Below are positions 1-11,946 of a stretch of DNA of 64,000 nucleotides, piece after piece (within the stretch, counting starts at the first letter, position 1; every line of letters begins with the position of its first letter). The position numbers and the translations under genes were made by a program. Source of the DNA: Hippophae tibetana (lineage: Eukaryota; Streptophyta; Magnoliopsida; Rosales; Elaeagnaceae); NCBI GenBank assembly GCA_037013495.1, contig JAZDXN010000026.1:1860001-1924000 (forward strand). The letters are read 5' to 3'. The notes under the pieces are model-generated. The model worked only from the letters and a program-made list of their open reading frames with translations. It was not told the DNA's origin and did no database searches.

Positions 1-321
1 AAAAAAAAATAAGAGAAGAGAAAAATAAAGAGGATGTCGTTCACATTTTCAAAAACAACAAAAAATTTGGTAAATATAAGTTACAATTTTCAACGGAGAT
101 ATCTTTTGACTCGGGTATCGAAACCACTATTATAATATATCAAATCGAAGCTCGTATCAAATTACACAATATGCTTTGGTCCCGACCAGGAAAATCGTTT
201 TGGTACCCAAATTACATCGTTTACATCACTTATCGAGTGTTTAAAGTTTTTGACGCACCATTTTCATTCTTCTTACTTCTGGTTTAATTCAATAGAGCAA
301 TACAGGAGATATTGGTGCCGA
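1..321 (+). repeat. Partial left-edge monomer
   Basis: The window opens inside the A-tract of a monomer. Its variable segment reads ATGCTTTGGTCCCGACC followed by TTTTGGTACCC, a subtype met again near 6,700, 7,440 and 24,890. It is not the equivalent of the monomer that precedes the second copy of the 4-monomer unit, so the left border of that duplication lies near its end. Confidence 0.9.
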
Positions 322-686
322 CCTAGGGTTGTTGATTTATATTTCTAATAAGTCTCTATTCTTCAAAAAAAAAATAAGAGAAGAGAAAAAGAAAGAGGAT
401 GTCGTTCACATTTTCAATAACAACAAAACATTTGGTAAATATGAGTTACAACTTTCAATGGAGATACCTTTGGACACGGGTATCGAAACCACTATTATAA
501 TATATCAAATCGAAGCTCGTATCAAATTACACAATATATTTTGGTCCTGACCAGGAAAATCGTTTTTGTACACAAATTACATCGTTTACATCACTTACCG
601 AGTTTTTAAAGTTTTTGACGCACTATTTTCATTCTTCTTACTTCTGGTTTAATTCAATAGAGCAATACAGGAGATATTGGTGCCGA
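322..686 (+). repeat. Representative monomer (365 bp) of the satellite
   Basis: This is one full period, from CCTAGGG to the base before the next CCTAGGG. It holds an A-tract and purine-rich stretch at 365-399, GATGTCGTTCACATTTTC just after it, and an EcoRV-like segment near 460 that here reads GGAGATACC, not the usual GGAGATATC. The block TATCGAAACCACTATTATAA lies near 480-500, followed by the subfamily-defining segment near 540 and CATCGTTTACATCACTTACC near 570-600. The end is TTTAATTCAATAGAGC plus GGAGATATTGGTGCCGA. About one third of the bases are G or C. The length is close to two nucleosome repeats, a common size class for plant satellites, but that alone does not show function. Confidence 0.95.
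365..399 (+). other. A-tract plus polypurine stretch, present in every monomer
   Basis: Ten A are followed by a single T, then about 24 purines (AAGAGAAGAGAAAAAGAAAG and on). The same element sits about 40 bases after the CCTAGGG landmark in every monomer I read. The A run varies from 7 (near 4,366) to 13 (near 36,000, 38,556 and 41,110), and this causes most of the monomer length differences. At about 17,441 the T is lost, giving 13 A directly joined to the purines. Variants with GG (AATAGGAG) or with T in the purines (AAAAATAAAG) mark subfamilies. Known properties of such tracts are stiff or bent DNA, reduced nucleosome occupancy and possible triplex formation. Any role here is inference. 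Confidence 0.8.
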
Positions 687-1776
687 CCTAGGGTTGTTGA
701 TTTATATTTCCAATAAGTCTCTATTCTTCAAAAAAAAATAAGAGAAGAGAAAAATAAAGAGGATGTCGTTCAAATTTTCAAAAACAACAAAATATTTGGT
801 AAATATAAGTTACAATTTTCAACGGAGATATCTTTTGACTCGGGTATCGAAACCACTATTATAATATATCAAATCGAAGCTCGTATCAAATTACACAATA
901 TGCTTTGGTCCCGACCAGGAAAATCGTTTTGGTTCCCAAATTACATCGTTTACATCACTTATCGAGTGTTTAAAGTTTTTGACGCACTATTTTCATTCTT
1001 CTTACTTCTGGTTTAATTCAATAGAGCAATACAGTAGATATTGGTGCCGACCTAGGGTTGTTGATTTATATTTCCAATAAGTCTCTATTCTTCAAAAAAA
1101 ATAAGAGAGGAGAAAAAGAAAGAGGATGTCGTTCACATTTTCAAAAATAACAAAAGATTTGGTAAATATGAGTTACAACTTTCAACGGAGATATCTTTTA
1201 ACTCGGGTATCGAAACCACTATTATAATATATCAAATCGAAGCTCATATCAAATTACACAATATATTTGGTGCCGCCCACGAAAATCGTTTTTGTACACA
1301 AATTAAATCGTTTACATCACTTACCAAGTGTTTAAAGTTTTTGACGCACCATTTTCATTTTTCTTATTTCTGGTTTAATTCAATAGAGCAATACAGGAGA
1401 TATTGGTGCCGACCTAGGGTTGTTGATTTATATTTCCAATAAGTCTCTATTCTTCAAAAAAAAATAAGAGAGGAGAAAAAGAAAGAGGATGTCGTTCACA
1501 TTTTCAAAAATAACAAAAGATTTGGTAAATATGAGTTACAACTTTCAACGGAGATATCTTTTAACTCGGGTATCGAAACCACTATTATAATATATCAAAT
1601 CGAAGCTCGTATCAAATTACACAATATGTTTTGGTCCCGACCAGGAAAATCGTTTTTGTACCCAAATTATATCGTTTACATCACTTATCGAGTGTTTAAA
1701 GTTTTTGACGCACTATTTTCATTCTTCCTACTTCTGGTTTAATTCAATAGAGCAATACAGGAGATATTGGTGCCGA

Positions 1777-3231
1777 CCTAGGGTTGTTGATTTATATTTC
1801 TAATAAGTCTCTATTCTTCAAAAAAAAAATAAGAGAAGAGAAAAAGAAAGAGGATGTCGTTCACATTTTCAATAACAACAAAACATTTGGTAAATATGAG
1901 TTACAACTTTCAATGGAGATACCTTTGGACACGGGTATCGAAACCACTATTATAATATATCAAAACGAAGCTCGTATCAAATTACACAATATATTTTGGT
2001 CCTGACCAGGAAAATCGTTTTTGTACACAAATTACATCGTTTACATCACTTACCGAGTTTTTAAAGTTTTTGACGCACTATTTTCATTCTTCTTACTTCT
2101 GGTTTAATTCAATAGAGCAATACAGGAGATATTGGTGCCGACCTAGGGTTGTTGATTTATATTTCCAATAAGTCTCTATTCTTCAAAAAAAAATAAGAGA
2201 AGAGAAAAATAAAGAGGATGTCGTTCAAATTTTCAAAAACAACAAAATATTTGGTAAATATAAGTTACAATTTTCAACGGAGATATCTTTTGACTCGGGT
2301 ATCGAAACCACTATTATAATATATCAAATCGAAGCTCGTATCAAATTACACAATATGATTTGGTCCCGACCAGGAAAATCGTTTTGGTTCCCAAATTACA
2401 TCGTTTACATCACTTATCGAGTGTTTAAAGTTTTTGACGCACTATTTTCATTCTTCTTACTTCTGGTTTAATTCAATAGAGCAATACAGTAGATATTGGT
2501 GCCGACCTAGGGTTATTGATTTATATTTCCAATAAGTCTCTATTCTTCAAAAAAAATAAGAGAGGAGAAAAAGAAAGAGGATGTCGTTCACATTTTCAAA
2601 AATAACAAAAGATTTGGTAAATATGAGTTACAACTTTCAACGGAGATATATTTTAACTCGGGTATCGAAACCACTATTATAATATATCAAATCGAAGCTC
2701 ATATCAAATTACACAATATATTTGGTGCCGCCCACGAAAATCGTTTTTGTACACAAATTACATCGTTTACATCACTTACCGAGTGTTTAAAGTTTTTGAC
2801 GCACCATTTTCATTTTTCTTATTTCTGGTTTAATTCAATAGAGCAATACAGGAGATATTGGTGCCGACCTAGGGTTGTTGATTTATATTTCCAATAAGTG
2901 TCTATTCTTCAAAAAAAAATAAGAGAAGAGAAAAAGAAAGAGGATGTCGTTCACATTTTCAAAAATAACAAAAGATTTGGTAAATATGAGTTACAACTTT
3001 CAACGGAGATATCTTTTAACTCGGGTATCGAAACCACTATTATAATATATCAAATCGAAGATCGTATCAAATTACACAATATGTTTTGGTCCGGACCAGG
3101 AAAATCGTTTTTGTACCCAAATTATATCGTTTACATCACTTATCGAGTGTTTAAAGTTTTTGACGCACTATTTTCATTCTTCTTACTTCTGGTTTAATTC
3201 AATAGAGCAATACAGGAGATATTGGTGCCGA
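1777..3231 (+). repeat. 4-monomer unit, copy 2 (1,455 bp)
   Basis: This is the direct tandem copy of the preceding block. Few differences were seen: AAAACGAAGC in place of AAATCGAAGC near 1,963, ATGATTTGG for ATGCTTTGG near 2,355, GGGTTATTG for GGGTTGTTG near 2,512, and GAAGATCG plus GGTCCGGACC in the last monomer. The last two monomers also serve as the start of the first copy of the 5-monomer unit, so the two higher-order repeats overlap. Confidence 0.83.
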
Positions 3232-4321
3232 CCTAGGGTTGTTGATTTATATTTCCAATAAGTCTCTATTCTTCAAAAAAAATAAGAGAGGAGAAAAAGA
3301 AAGAGGATGTCGTTCACATTTTCAAAAATAACAAAAGATTTGGTAAATATGAGTTACAACTTTCAACGGAGATATCTTTTAACTCGGGTATCGAAACCAC
3401 TATTATAATATATCAAATCGAAGCTCATATCAAATTACACAATATATTTGGTGCCGCCAAGGAAAATCGTTTTTGTACACAAATTACATCGTTTACATCA
3501 CTTACCGAGTGTTTAAAGTTTTTGACGCACCATTTTCATTTTTCTTATTTCTGGTTTAATTCAATAGAGCAATACAGGAGATATTGGTGCCGACCTAGGG
3601 TTGTTGATTTATATTTCCAATAAGTCTCTATTCTTCAAAAAAAAAATAAGAGAAGAGAAAAATAAAGAGGATGTCGTTCACATTTTCAAAAATAACAAAA
3701 GATTTGGTAAATATGAGTTACAACTTTCAACGGAGATATCTTTTAACTCGGGTATCGAAACCACTATTATAATATATCAAATCGAAGCTCGTATCAAATT
3801 ACACAATATGTTTTGGTCCCGACCAGGAAAATCGTTTTTGTACCCAAATTATATCGTTTACATCACTTATCGAGTGTTTAAAGTTTTTGACGCACCATTT
3901 TCATTTTTCTTATTTCTGGTTTAATTCAATAGAGCAATACAGGAGATATTGGTGCCGACCTAGGGTTGTTGATTTATATTTCCAATAAGTCTCTATTCTT
4001 CAAAAAAAATAAGAGAAGAAAAAAAGAAAGAGGATGTCGTTCACATTTTCAAAAATAACAAAAGATTTGGTAAATATGAGTTACAACTTTCAACGGAGAT
4101 ATCTTTTAACTCGGGTATCGAAACCACTATTATAATATATCAAATCGAAGCTCGTATCAAATTACACAATATGCTTTGGTCCCGACCAGGAAAATCGTTT
4201 TGGTTCCCAAATTACATCGTTTACATCACTTATCGAGTGTTTAAAGTTTTTGACGCACTATTTTCATTCTTCTTACTTCTGGTTTAATTCAATAGAGAAA
4301 TACAGTAGATATTGGTGCCGA
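2506..4321 (+). repeat. 5-monomer higher-order repeat, copy a
   Basis: The monomer order is: GCCGCCCACG type; GAAGATCG type with GTTTTGGTCC; GCCGCCAAGG type with AAGAGAGGAG; a GTTTTGGTCCCGACC type with AAAAATAAAG; and an ATGCTTTGG type with TTTTGGTTCCC. The same order is found at 4,683, 8,319 and 10,133. The third monomer reads GCCGCCAAGG here and GCCGCCGAGG in the other three copies. This makes copy a the outlier, or the ancestral state. Confidence 0.8.
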
Positions 4322-4682
4322 CCTAGGGTTGTTGATTTATATTTCCAATAAGTCTCTATTCTTCAAAAAAATAAGAGAGGAGAAAAAGAAAGAGGATGTC
4401 GTTCACATTTTCAAAAATAACAAAAGATTTGGTAAATATGAGTTACAACTTTCAACGGAGATATCTTTTAACTCGGGTATCGAAACCACTATTATAATAT
4501 ATCAAATCGAAGCTCATATCAAATTACACAATATATTTGGTGCCGCAAACGAAAATCGTTTTTGTACACAAATTACATCGTTTACATCACTTACCGAGTG
4601 TTTAAAGTTTTTGACGCACCATTTTCATTTTTCTTATTTCTGGTTTAATTCAATAGAGCAATACAGGAGATATTGGTGCCGA
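4322..4682 (+). repeat. Single spacer monomer between 5-monomer units
   Basis: One monomer carrying GCCGCAAACG and AAGAGAGGAG separates copies a and b. It has the shortest A-tract I saw (7 A). Because of this length its open frame is 127 codons, running through the usual stop into the next landmark; I take that as a frame accident. Confidence 0.8.
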
Positions 4683-6498
4683 CCTAGGGTTGTTGATTTA
4701 TATTTCCAATAAGTCTCTATTCTTCAAAAAAAAATAAGAGAAGAGAAAAAGAAAGAGGATGTCGTTCACATTTTCAAAAATAACAAAAGATTTGGTAAAT
4801 ATGAGTTACAACTTTCAACGGAGATATCTTTTAACTCGGGTATCGAAACCACTATTATAATATATCAAATCGAAGCTCATATCAAATTACACAATATATT
4901 TGGTGCCGCCCACGAAAATCGTTTTTGTACACAAATTACATCGTTTACATCACTTACCGAGTGTTTAAAGTTTTTGACGCACCATTTTCATTTTTCTTAT
5001 TTCTGGTTTAATTCAATAGAGCAATACAGGAGATATTGGTGCCGACCTAGGGTTGTTGATTTATATTTCCAATAAGTCTCTATTCTTCAAAAAAAAATAA
5101 GAGAAGAGAAAAAGAAAGAGGATGTCGTTCACATTTTCAAAAATAACAAAAGATTTGGTAAATATGAGTTACAACTTTCAACGGAGATATCTTTTAACTC
5201 GGGTATCGAAACCACTATTATAATATATCAAATCGAAGATCGTATCAAATTACACAATATGTTTTGGTCCCGACCAGGAAAATCGTTTTTGTACCCAAAT
5301 TATATCGTTTACATCACTTATCGAGTGTTTAAAGTTTTTGACGCACTATTTTCATTCTTCTTACTTCTGGTTTAATTCAATAGAGCAATACAGGAGATAT
5401 TGGTGCCGACCTAGGGTTGTTGATTTATATTTCCAATAAGTCTCTATTCTTCAAAAAAAATAAGAGAGGAGAAAAAGAAAGAGGATGTCGTTCACATTTT
5501 CAAAAATAACAAAAGATTTGGTAAATATGAGTTACAACTTTCAACGGAGATATCTTTTAACTCGGGTATCGAAACCACTATTATAATATATCAAATCGAA
5601 GCTCATATCAAATTACACAATATATTTGGTGCCGCCGAGGAAAATCGTTTTTGTACACAAATTACATCGTTTACATCACTTACCGAGTGTTTAAAGTTTT
5701 TGACGCACCATTTTCATTTTTCTTATTTCTGGTTTAATTCAATAGAGCAATACAGGAGATATTGGTGCCGACCTAGGGTTGTTGATTTATATTTCCAATA
5801 AGTCTCTATTCTTCAAAAAAAAATAAGAGAAGAGAAAAATAAAGAGGATGTCGTTCACATTTTCAAAAATAACAAAAGATTTGGTAAATATGAGTTACAA
5901 CTTTCAACGGAGATATCTTTTAACTCGGGTATCAAAACCACTATTATAATATATCAAATCGAAGCTCGTATCAAATTACACAATATGTTTTGGTCCCGAC
6001 CAGGAAAATCGTTTTTGTACCCAAATTATATCGTTTACATCACTTATCGAGTGTTTAAAGTTTTTGACGCACCATTTTCATTTTTCTTATTTCTGGTTTA
6101 ATTCAATAGAGCAATACAGGAGATATTGGTGCCGACCTAGGGTTGTTGATTTATATTTCCAATAAGTCTCTATTCTTCAAAAAAAATAAGAGAAGAGAAA
6201 AAGAAAGAGGATGTCGTTCACATTTTCAAAAATAACAAAAGATTTGGTAAATATGAGTTACAACTTTCAACGGAGATATCTTTTAACTCGGGTATCGAAA
6301 CCACTATTATAATATATCAAATCGAAGCTCGTATCAAATTACACAATATGCTTTGGTCCCGACCAGGAAAATCGTTTTGGTTCCCAAATTACATCGTTTA
6401 CATCACTTATCGAGTGTTTAAAGTTTTTGACGCACCATTTTCATTTTTCTTATTTCTGGTTTAATTCAATAGAGCAATACAGGAGATATTGGTGCCGA
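4683..6498 (+). repeat. 5-monomer higher-order repeat, copy b
   Basis: The order is the same as in copy a, offset by about 2,178 bp. GAAGATCG lies at 5,235 against 3,057 in copy a. The last monomer is chimeric: its middle is the ATGCTTTGG and TTTTGGTTCCC type, but its end (CACCATTTTCATTTTTC) is that of the neighbouring subtype. This suggests a conversion or crossover inside the monomer. Confidence 0.8.
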
Positions 6499-8318
6499 CC
6501 TAGGGTTGTTGATATATATTTATAATAAGTCTCTATTCTTCAAAAAAAAATAAGAGAAGAGAAAAATAAAGAGGATGTCGTTCACATTTTCAAAAACAAC
6601 AAAACATTTGGTAAATATAAGTTACAATTTTCAACGGAGATATCTTTTGACTCGGGTATCGAAACCACTATTATAATATATCAAATCGAAGCTCGTATCA
6701 AATTACACAATATGCTTTGGTCCCGACCAGGAAAATCGTTTTGGTACCCAAATTACATCGTTTACATCACTTATCGAGTGTTTAAAGTTTTTGACGCACC
6801 ATTTTCATTCTTCTTACTTCTGGTTTAATTCAATAGAGCAATACAGGAGATAATGGTGCCGACCTAGGGTTGTTGATTTATATTTCCAATAAGTCTCTAT
6901 TCTTCAAAAAAAATAAGAGAAGAGAAAAAGAAAGAGGATGTCGTTCACATTTTCAAAAATAACAAAAGATTTGGTAAATATGAGTTACAACTTTCAACGG
7001 AGATATCTTTTAACTCGGGTATCGAAACCATTATTATAATATATCAAATCGAAGCTCATATCAAATTACACAATATATTTGGTGCCGCCCAAGAAAATCG
7101 TTTTTGTACACAAATTACATCGTTTACATCACTTACCGAGTGTTTAAAGTTTTTGACGCACCATTTTCATTTTTCTTATTTCTGGTTTAATTCAATAGAG
7201 CAATACAGGAGATATTGGTGCCGACCTAGGGTTGTTGATATATATTTATAATAAGTCTCTATTCTTCAAAAAAAAATAAGAGAAGAGAAAAATAAAGAGG
7301 ATGTCGTTCACATTTTCAAAAACAACAAAAAATTTGGTAAATATAAGTTACAATTTTCAACGGAGATATCTTTTGACTCGGGTATCGAAACCACTATTAT
7401 AATATATCAAATCGAAGCTCGTATCAAATTACACAATATGCTTTGGTCCCGACCAGGAAAATCGTTTTGGTACCCAAATTACATCGTTTACATCACTTAT
7501 CGAGTGTTTAAAGTTTTTGACGCACCATTTTCATTCTTCTTACTTCTGGTTTAATTCAATAGAGCTATACAGAAGATATTGGTGCCGACCTAGGGTTGTT
7601 GATTTATATTTCCAATAAGTCTCTATTCTTCAAAAAAAAAAATAAGAGAAGAGAAAAAGAAAGAGGATGTCGTTCACATTTTCAATAACAACAAAACATT
7701 TGGTAAATATGAGTTACAACTTTCAATGGAGATATCTTTGGACACGGGTATCGAAACCACTATTATAATATATCAAATCGAAGCTCGTATCAAATTACAC
7801 AATATGTTTTGGTCCTGACCAGGAAAATCGTTTTTGTACACAAATTACATCGTTTACATCACTTACCGAGTTTTTAAAGTTTTTGACGCACTATTTTCAT
7901 TCTTCTTACTTCTGGTTTAATTCAATAGAGCAATACAGGAGATATTGGTGCCGACCTAGGGTTGTTGATTTATATTTCCAATAAGTCTCTATTCTTCAAA
8001 AAAAAATAAGAGAAGAGAAAAATAAAGAGGATGTCGTTCACATTTTCAAAAACAACAAAACATTTGGTAAATATAAGTTACAATTTTCAACGGAGATATC
8101 TTTTGACTCGGGTATCGAAACCACTATTATAATATATCAAATCGAAGCTCGTATCAAATTACACAATATGCTTTGGTCCCGACCAGGAAAATCGTTTTGG
8201 TTCCCAAATTACATCGTTTACATCACTTATCGAGTGTTTAAAGTTTTTGACGCACTATTTTCATTCTTCTTACTTCTGGTTTAATTCAATAGAGCAATAC
8301 AGGAGATATTGGTGCCGA
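6499..8318 (+). repeat. Five mixed monomers between 5-monomer units b and c
   Basis: Landmarks lie at 6,499, 6,863, 7,225, 7,589 and 7,955. The first and third carry the marker GATATATATTTATAATAAG in place of GATTTATATTTCCAATAAG and are ATGCTTTGG types with TTTTGGTACCC. The second is a GCCGCCCAAG type. The fourth resembles the monomer at 322, with CTTTGGACACGG and a GGTCCTGACC stop variant. The fifth is an ATGCTTTGG type with TTTTGGTTCCC. Confidence 0.8.
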
Positions 8319-10132
8319 CCTAGGGTTGTTGATTTATATTTCCAATAAGTCTCTATTCTTCAAAAAAAATAAGAGAGGAGAAAAAGAAAGAGGATGTCGT
8401 TCACATTTTCAAAAATAACAAAAGATTTGGTAAAAATGAGTTACAACTTTCAACGGAGATATCTTTTAACTCGGGTATCGAAACCACTATTATAATATAT
8501 CAAATCGAAGCTCATATCAAATTACACAATATATTTGGTGCCGCCCACGAAAATCGTTTTTGTACACAAATTACATCGTTTACATCACTTATCGAGTGTT
8601 TAATGTTTTTGACGCACCATTTTCATTTTTCTTATTTCTGGTTTAATTGAATAGAGCAATACAAGAGATATTGATGCTGACCTAGGGTTGTTGATTTATA
8701 TTTCCAATAAGTCTCTATTCTTCAAAAAAAAATAAGAGAAGAGAAAAAGAAAGAGGATGTCGTTCACATTTTCAAAAATAACAAATATTTGGTAAATATG
8801 AGTTACAACTTTCAACGGAGATATCTTTTAACTCGGGTATCGAAACCACTATTATAATATATCAAATCGAAGATCGTATCAAATTACACAATATGTTTTG
8901 GTCCCGACCAGGAAAATCGTTTTTGTACCCAAATTATATCGTTTACATCACTTATCGAGTGTTTAAAGTTTTTGACGCACTATTTTCATTCTTCTTACTT
9001 CTGGTTTAATTCAATAGAGCAATACAGGAGATATTGGTGCCGACCTAGGGTTGTTGATTTATATTTCCAATAAGTCTCTATTCTTCAAAAAAAATAAGAG
9101 AGGAGAAAAAGAAAGAGGATGTCGTTCACATTTTCAAAAATAACAAAAGATTTGGTAAATATGAGTTACAACTTTCAACGGAGATATCTTTTAACTCGGG
9201 TATCTAAACCACTATTATAATATATCAAATCGAAGCTCATATCAAATTACACAATATATTTGGTGCCGCCGAGGAAAATCGTTTTTGTACACAAATTACA
9301 TCGTTTACATCACTTACCGAGTGTTTAAAGTTTTTGACGCACCATTTTCATTTTTCTTATTTCTGGTTTAATTCAATAGAGCAATACAGGAGATATTGGT
9401 GCCGACCTAGGGTTGTTGATTTATATTTCCAATAAGTCTCTATTCTTCAAAAAAAAATAAGAGAAGAGAAAAATAAAGAGGATGTCGTTCACATTTTCAA
9501 AAATAACAAAAGATTTGGTAAATATGAGTTACAACTTTCAACGGAGATATCTTTTAACTCGGGTATCGAAACCACTATTATAATATATCAAATCGAAGCT
9601 CGTATCAAATTACACAATATGTTTTGGTCCCGACCAGGAAAATCGTTTTTGTACCCAAATTATATCGTTTACATCACTTATCGAGTGTTTAAAGTTTTTG
9701 ACGCACCATTTTCATTTTTCTTATTTCTGGTTTAATTCAATAGAGCAATACAGGAGATATTGGTGCCGACCTAGGGTTGTTGATTTATATTTCCAATAAG
9801 TCTCTATTCTTCAAAAAAAATAAGAGAAGAGAAAAAGAAAGAGGATGTCGTTCACATTTTCAAAAATAACAAAAGATTTGGTAAATATGAGTTACAACTT
9901 TCAACGGAGATATCTTTTAAATCGGGTATCGAAACCACTATTATAATATATCAAATCGAAGCTCGTATCAAATTACACAATATGCTTTGGTCCCGACCAG
10001 GAAAATCCTTTTGGTTCCCAAATTACATCGTTTACATCACTTATCGAGTGTTTAAAGTTTTTGACGCACTATTTTCATTCTTCTTACTTCTGGTTTAATT
10101 CAATAGAGCAATACAGGAGATATTGGTGCCGA
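8319..10132 (+). repeat. 5-monomer higher-order repeat, copy c (1,814 bp)
   Basis: This copy is adjacent to copy d and almost the same. Rare shared markers are TTTAATTGAATAGAGC with GATATTGATGCTGACC in the first monomer, AACAAATATTTGG (a two-base loss) in the second, GGGTATCTAAACC in the third and CTTTTAAATCGGG plus AAATCCTTTTGG in the fifth. A private difference is GGTAAAAATGAG near 8,432. Confidence 0.87.
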
Positions 10133-11946
10133 CCTAGGGTTGTTGATTTATATTTCCAATAAGTCTCTATTCTTCAAAAAAAATAAGAGAGGAGAAAAAG
10201 AAAGAGGATGTCGTTCACATTTTCAAAAATAACAAAAGATTTGGTAAATATGAGTTACAACTTTCAACGGAGATATCTTTTAACTCGGGTATCGAAACCA
10301 CTATTATAATATATCAAATCGAAGCTCATATCAAATTACACAATATATTTGGTGCCGCCCACGAAAATCGTTTTTGTACACAAATTACATCGTTTACATC
10401 ACTTATCGAGTGTTTAATGTTTTTGACGCACCATTTTCATTTTTCTTATTTCTGGTTTAATTGAATAGAGCAATACAAGAGATATTGATGCTGACCTAGG
10501 GTTGTTGATTTATATTTCCAATAAGTCTCTATTCTTCAAAAAAAAATAAGAGAAGAGAAAAAGAAAGAGGATGTCGTTCACATTTTCAAAAATAACAAAT
10601 ATTTGGTAAATATGAGTTACAACTTTCAACGGAGATATCTTTTAACTCGGGTATCGAAACCACTATTATAATATATCAAATCGAAGATCGTATCAAATTA
10701 CACAATATGTTTTGGTCCCGACCAGGAAAATCGTTTTTGTACCCAAATTATATCGTTTACATCACTTATCGAGTGTTTAAAGTTTTTGACGCACTATTTT
10801 CATTCTTCTTACTTCTCGTTTAATTCAATAGAGCAATACAGGAGATATTGGTGCCGACCTAGGGTTGTTGATTTATATTTCCAATAAGTCTCTATTCTTC
10901 AAAAAAAATAAGAGAGGAGAAAAAGAAAGAGGATGTCGTTCACATTTTCAAAAATAACAAAAGATTTGGTAAATATGAGTTACAACTTTCAACGGAGATA
11001 TCTTTTAACTCGGGTATCTAAACCACTATTATAATATATCAAATCGAAGCTCATATCAAATTACACAATATATTTGGTGCCGCCGAGGAAAATCGTTTTT
11101 GTACACAAATTACATCGTTTACATCACTTACCGAGTGTTTAAAGTTTTTGACGCACCATTTTCATTTTTCTTATTTCTGGTTTAATTCAATAGAGCAATA
11201 CAGGAGATATTGGTGCCGACCTAGGGTTGTTGATTTATATTTCCAATAAGTCTCTATTCTTCAAAAAAAAATAAGAGAAGAGAAAAATAAAGAGGATGTC
11301 GTTCACATTTTCAAAAATAACAAAAGATTTGGTAAATATGAGTTACAACTTTCAACGGAGATATCTTTTAACTCGGGTATCGAAACCACTATTATAATAT
11401 ATCAAATCGAAGCTCGTATCAAATTACACAATATGTTTTGGTCCCGACCAGGAAAATCGTTTTTGTACCCAAATTATATCGTTTACATCACTTATCGAGT
11501 GTTTAAAGTTTTTGACGCACCATTTTCATTTTTCTTATTTCTGGTTTAATTCAATAGAGCAATACAGGAGATATTGGTGCCGACCTAGGGTTGTTGATTT
11601 ATATTTCCAATAAGTCTCTATTCTTCAAAAAAAATAAGAGAAGAGAAAAAGAAAGAGGATGTCGTTCACATTTTCAAAAATAACAAAAGATTTGGTAAAT
11701 ATGAGTTACAACTTTCAACGGAGATATCTTTTAAATCGGGTATCGAAACCACTATTATAATATATCAAATCGAAGCTCGTATCAAATTACACAATATGCT
11801 TTGGTCCCGACCAGGAAAATCCTTTTGGTTCCCAAATTACATCGTTTACATCACTTATCGAGTGTTTAAAGTTTTTGACGCACTATTTTCATTCTTCTTA
11901 CTTCTGGTTTATTTCAATAGAGCAATACAGTAGATATTGGTGCCGA
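10133..11946 (+). repeat. 5-monomer higher-order repeat, copy d (1,814 bp)
   Basis: This is the tandem partner of copy c at an offset of exactly 1,814 bp, checked at four markers. The differences I saw are CTTCTCGTTTAATT near 10,814, and GTTTATTTC plus CAGTAGATATTGG at the right end (11,907-11,940). The end differences match other monomers with CAGTAG, so the right border of the exchange lies just before them. Confidence 0.87.

Larger units (their letters stand above)
322..1776 (+). repeat. 4-monomer unit, copy 1 (1,455 bp)
   Basis: Four consecutive monomers recur in the same order 1,455 bp downstream. Shared markers are TTTCTAATAAG with GGAGATACCTTTGGACACGG in monomer 1, GTTCAAATTTTC with AAAATATTTGG in monomer 2, CAGTAGATATTGG plus AAGAGAGGAG and GCCGCCCACG in monomer 3, and GTTTTGGTCCCGACC in monomer 4. 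Borders are set on the landmark by convention and the true exchange point may differ by part of a monomer. Confidence 0.85.

Noticed and set aside
321..335. TAGGGTT inside the landmark as a plant telomere-type repeat
   Set aside because: It occurs once per monomer as part of CCTAGGGTTG and is never in tandem, so it is a chance seven-base match.
365..399. Poly(A) tail of a retroposed SINE or processed pseudogene in each monomer
   Set aside because: The tract is internal to every monomer, always in the same context, with no target-site duplications or RNA polymerase III boxes that I could see.
470..495. CENP-B box in CTCGGGTATCGAAACC or its reverse complement
   Set aside because: The TTCG core is present on the reverse strand, but the required A and CGGG at fixed spacing are not. 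The match is too weak to call.
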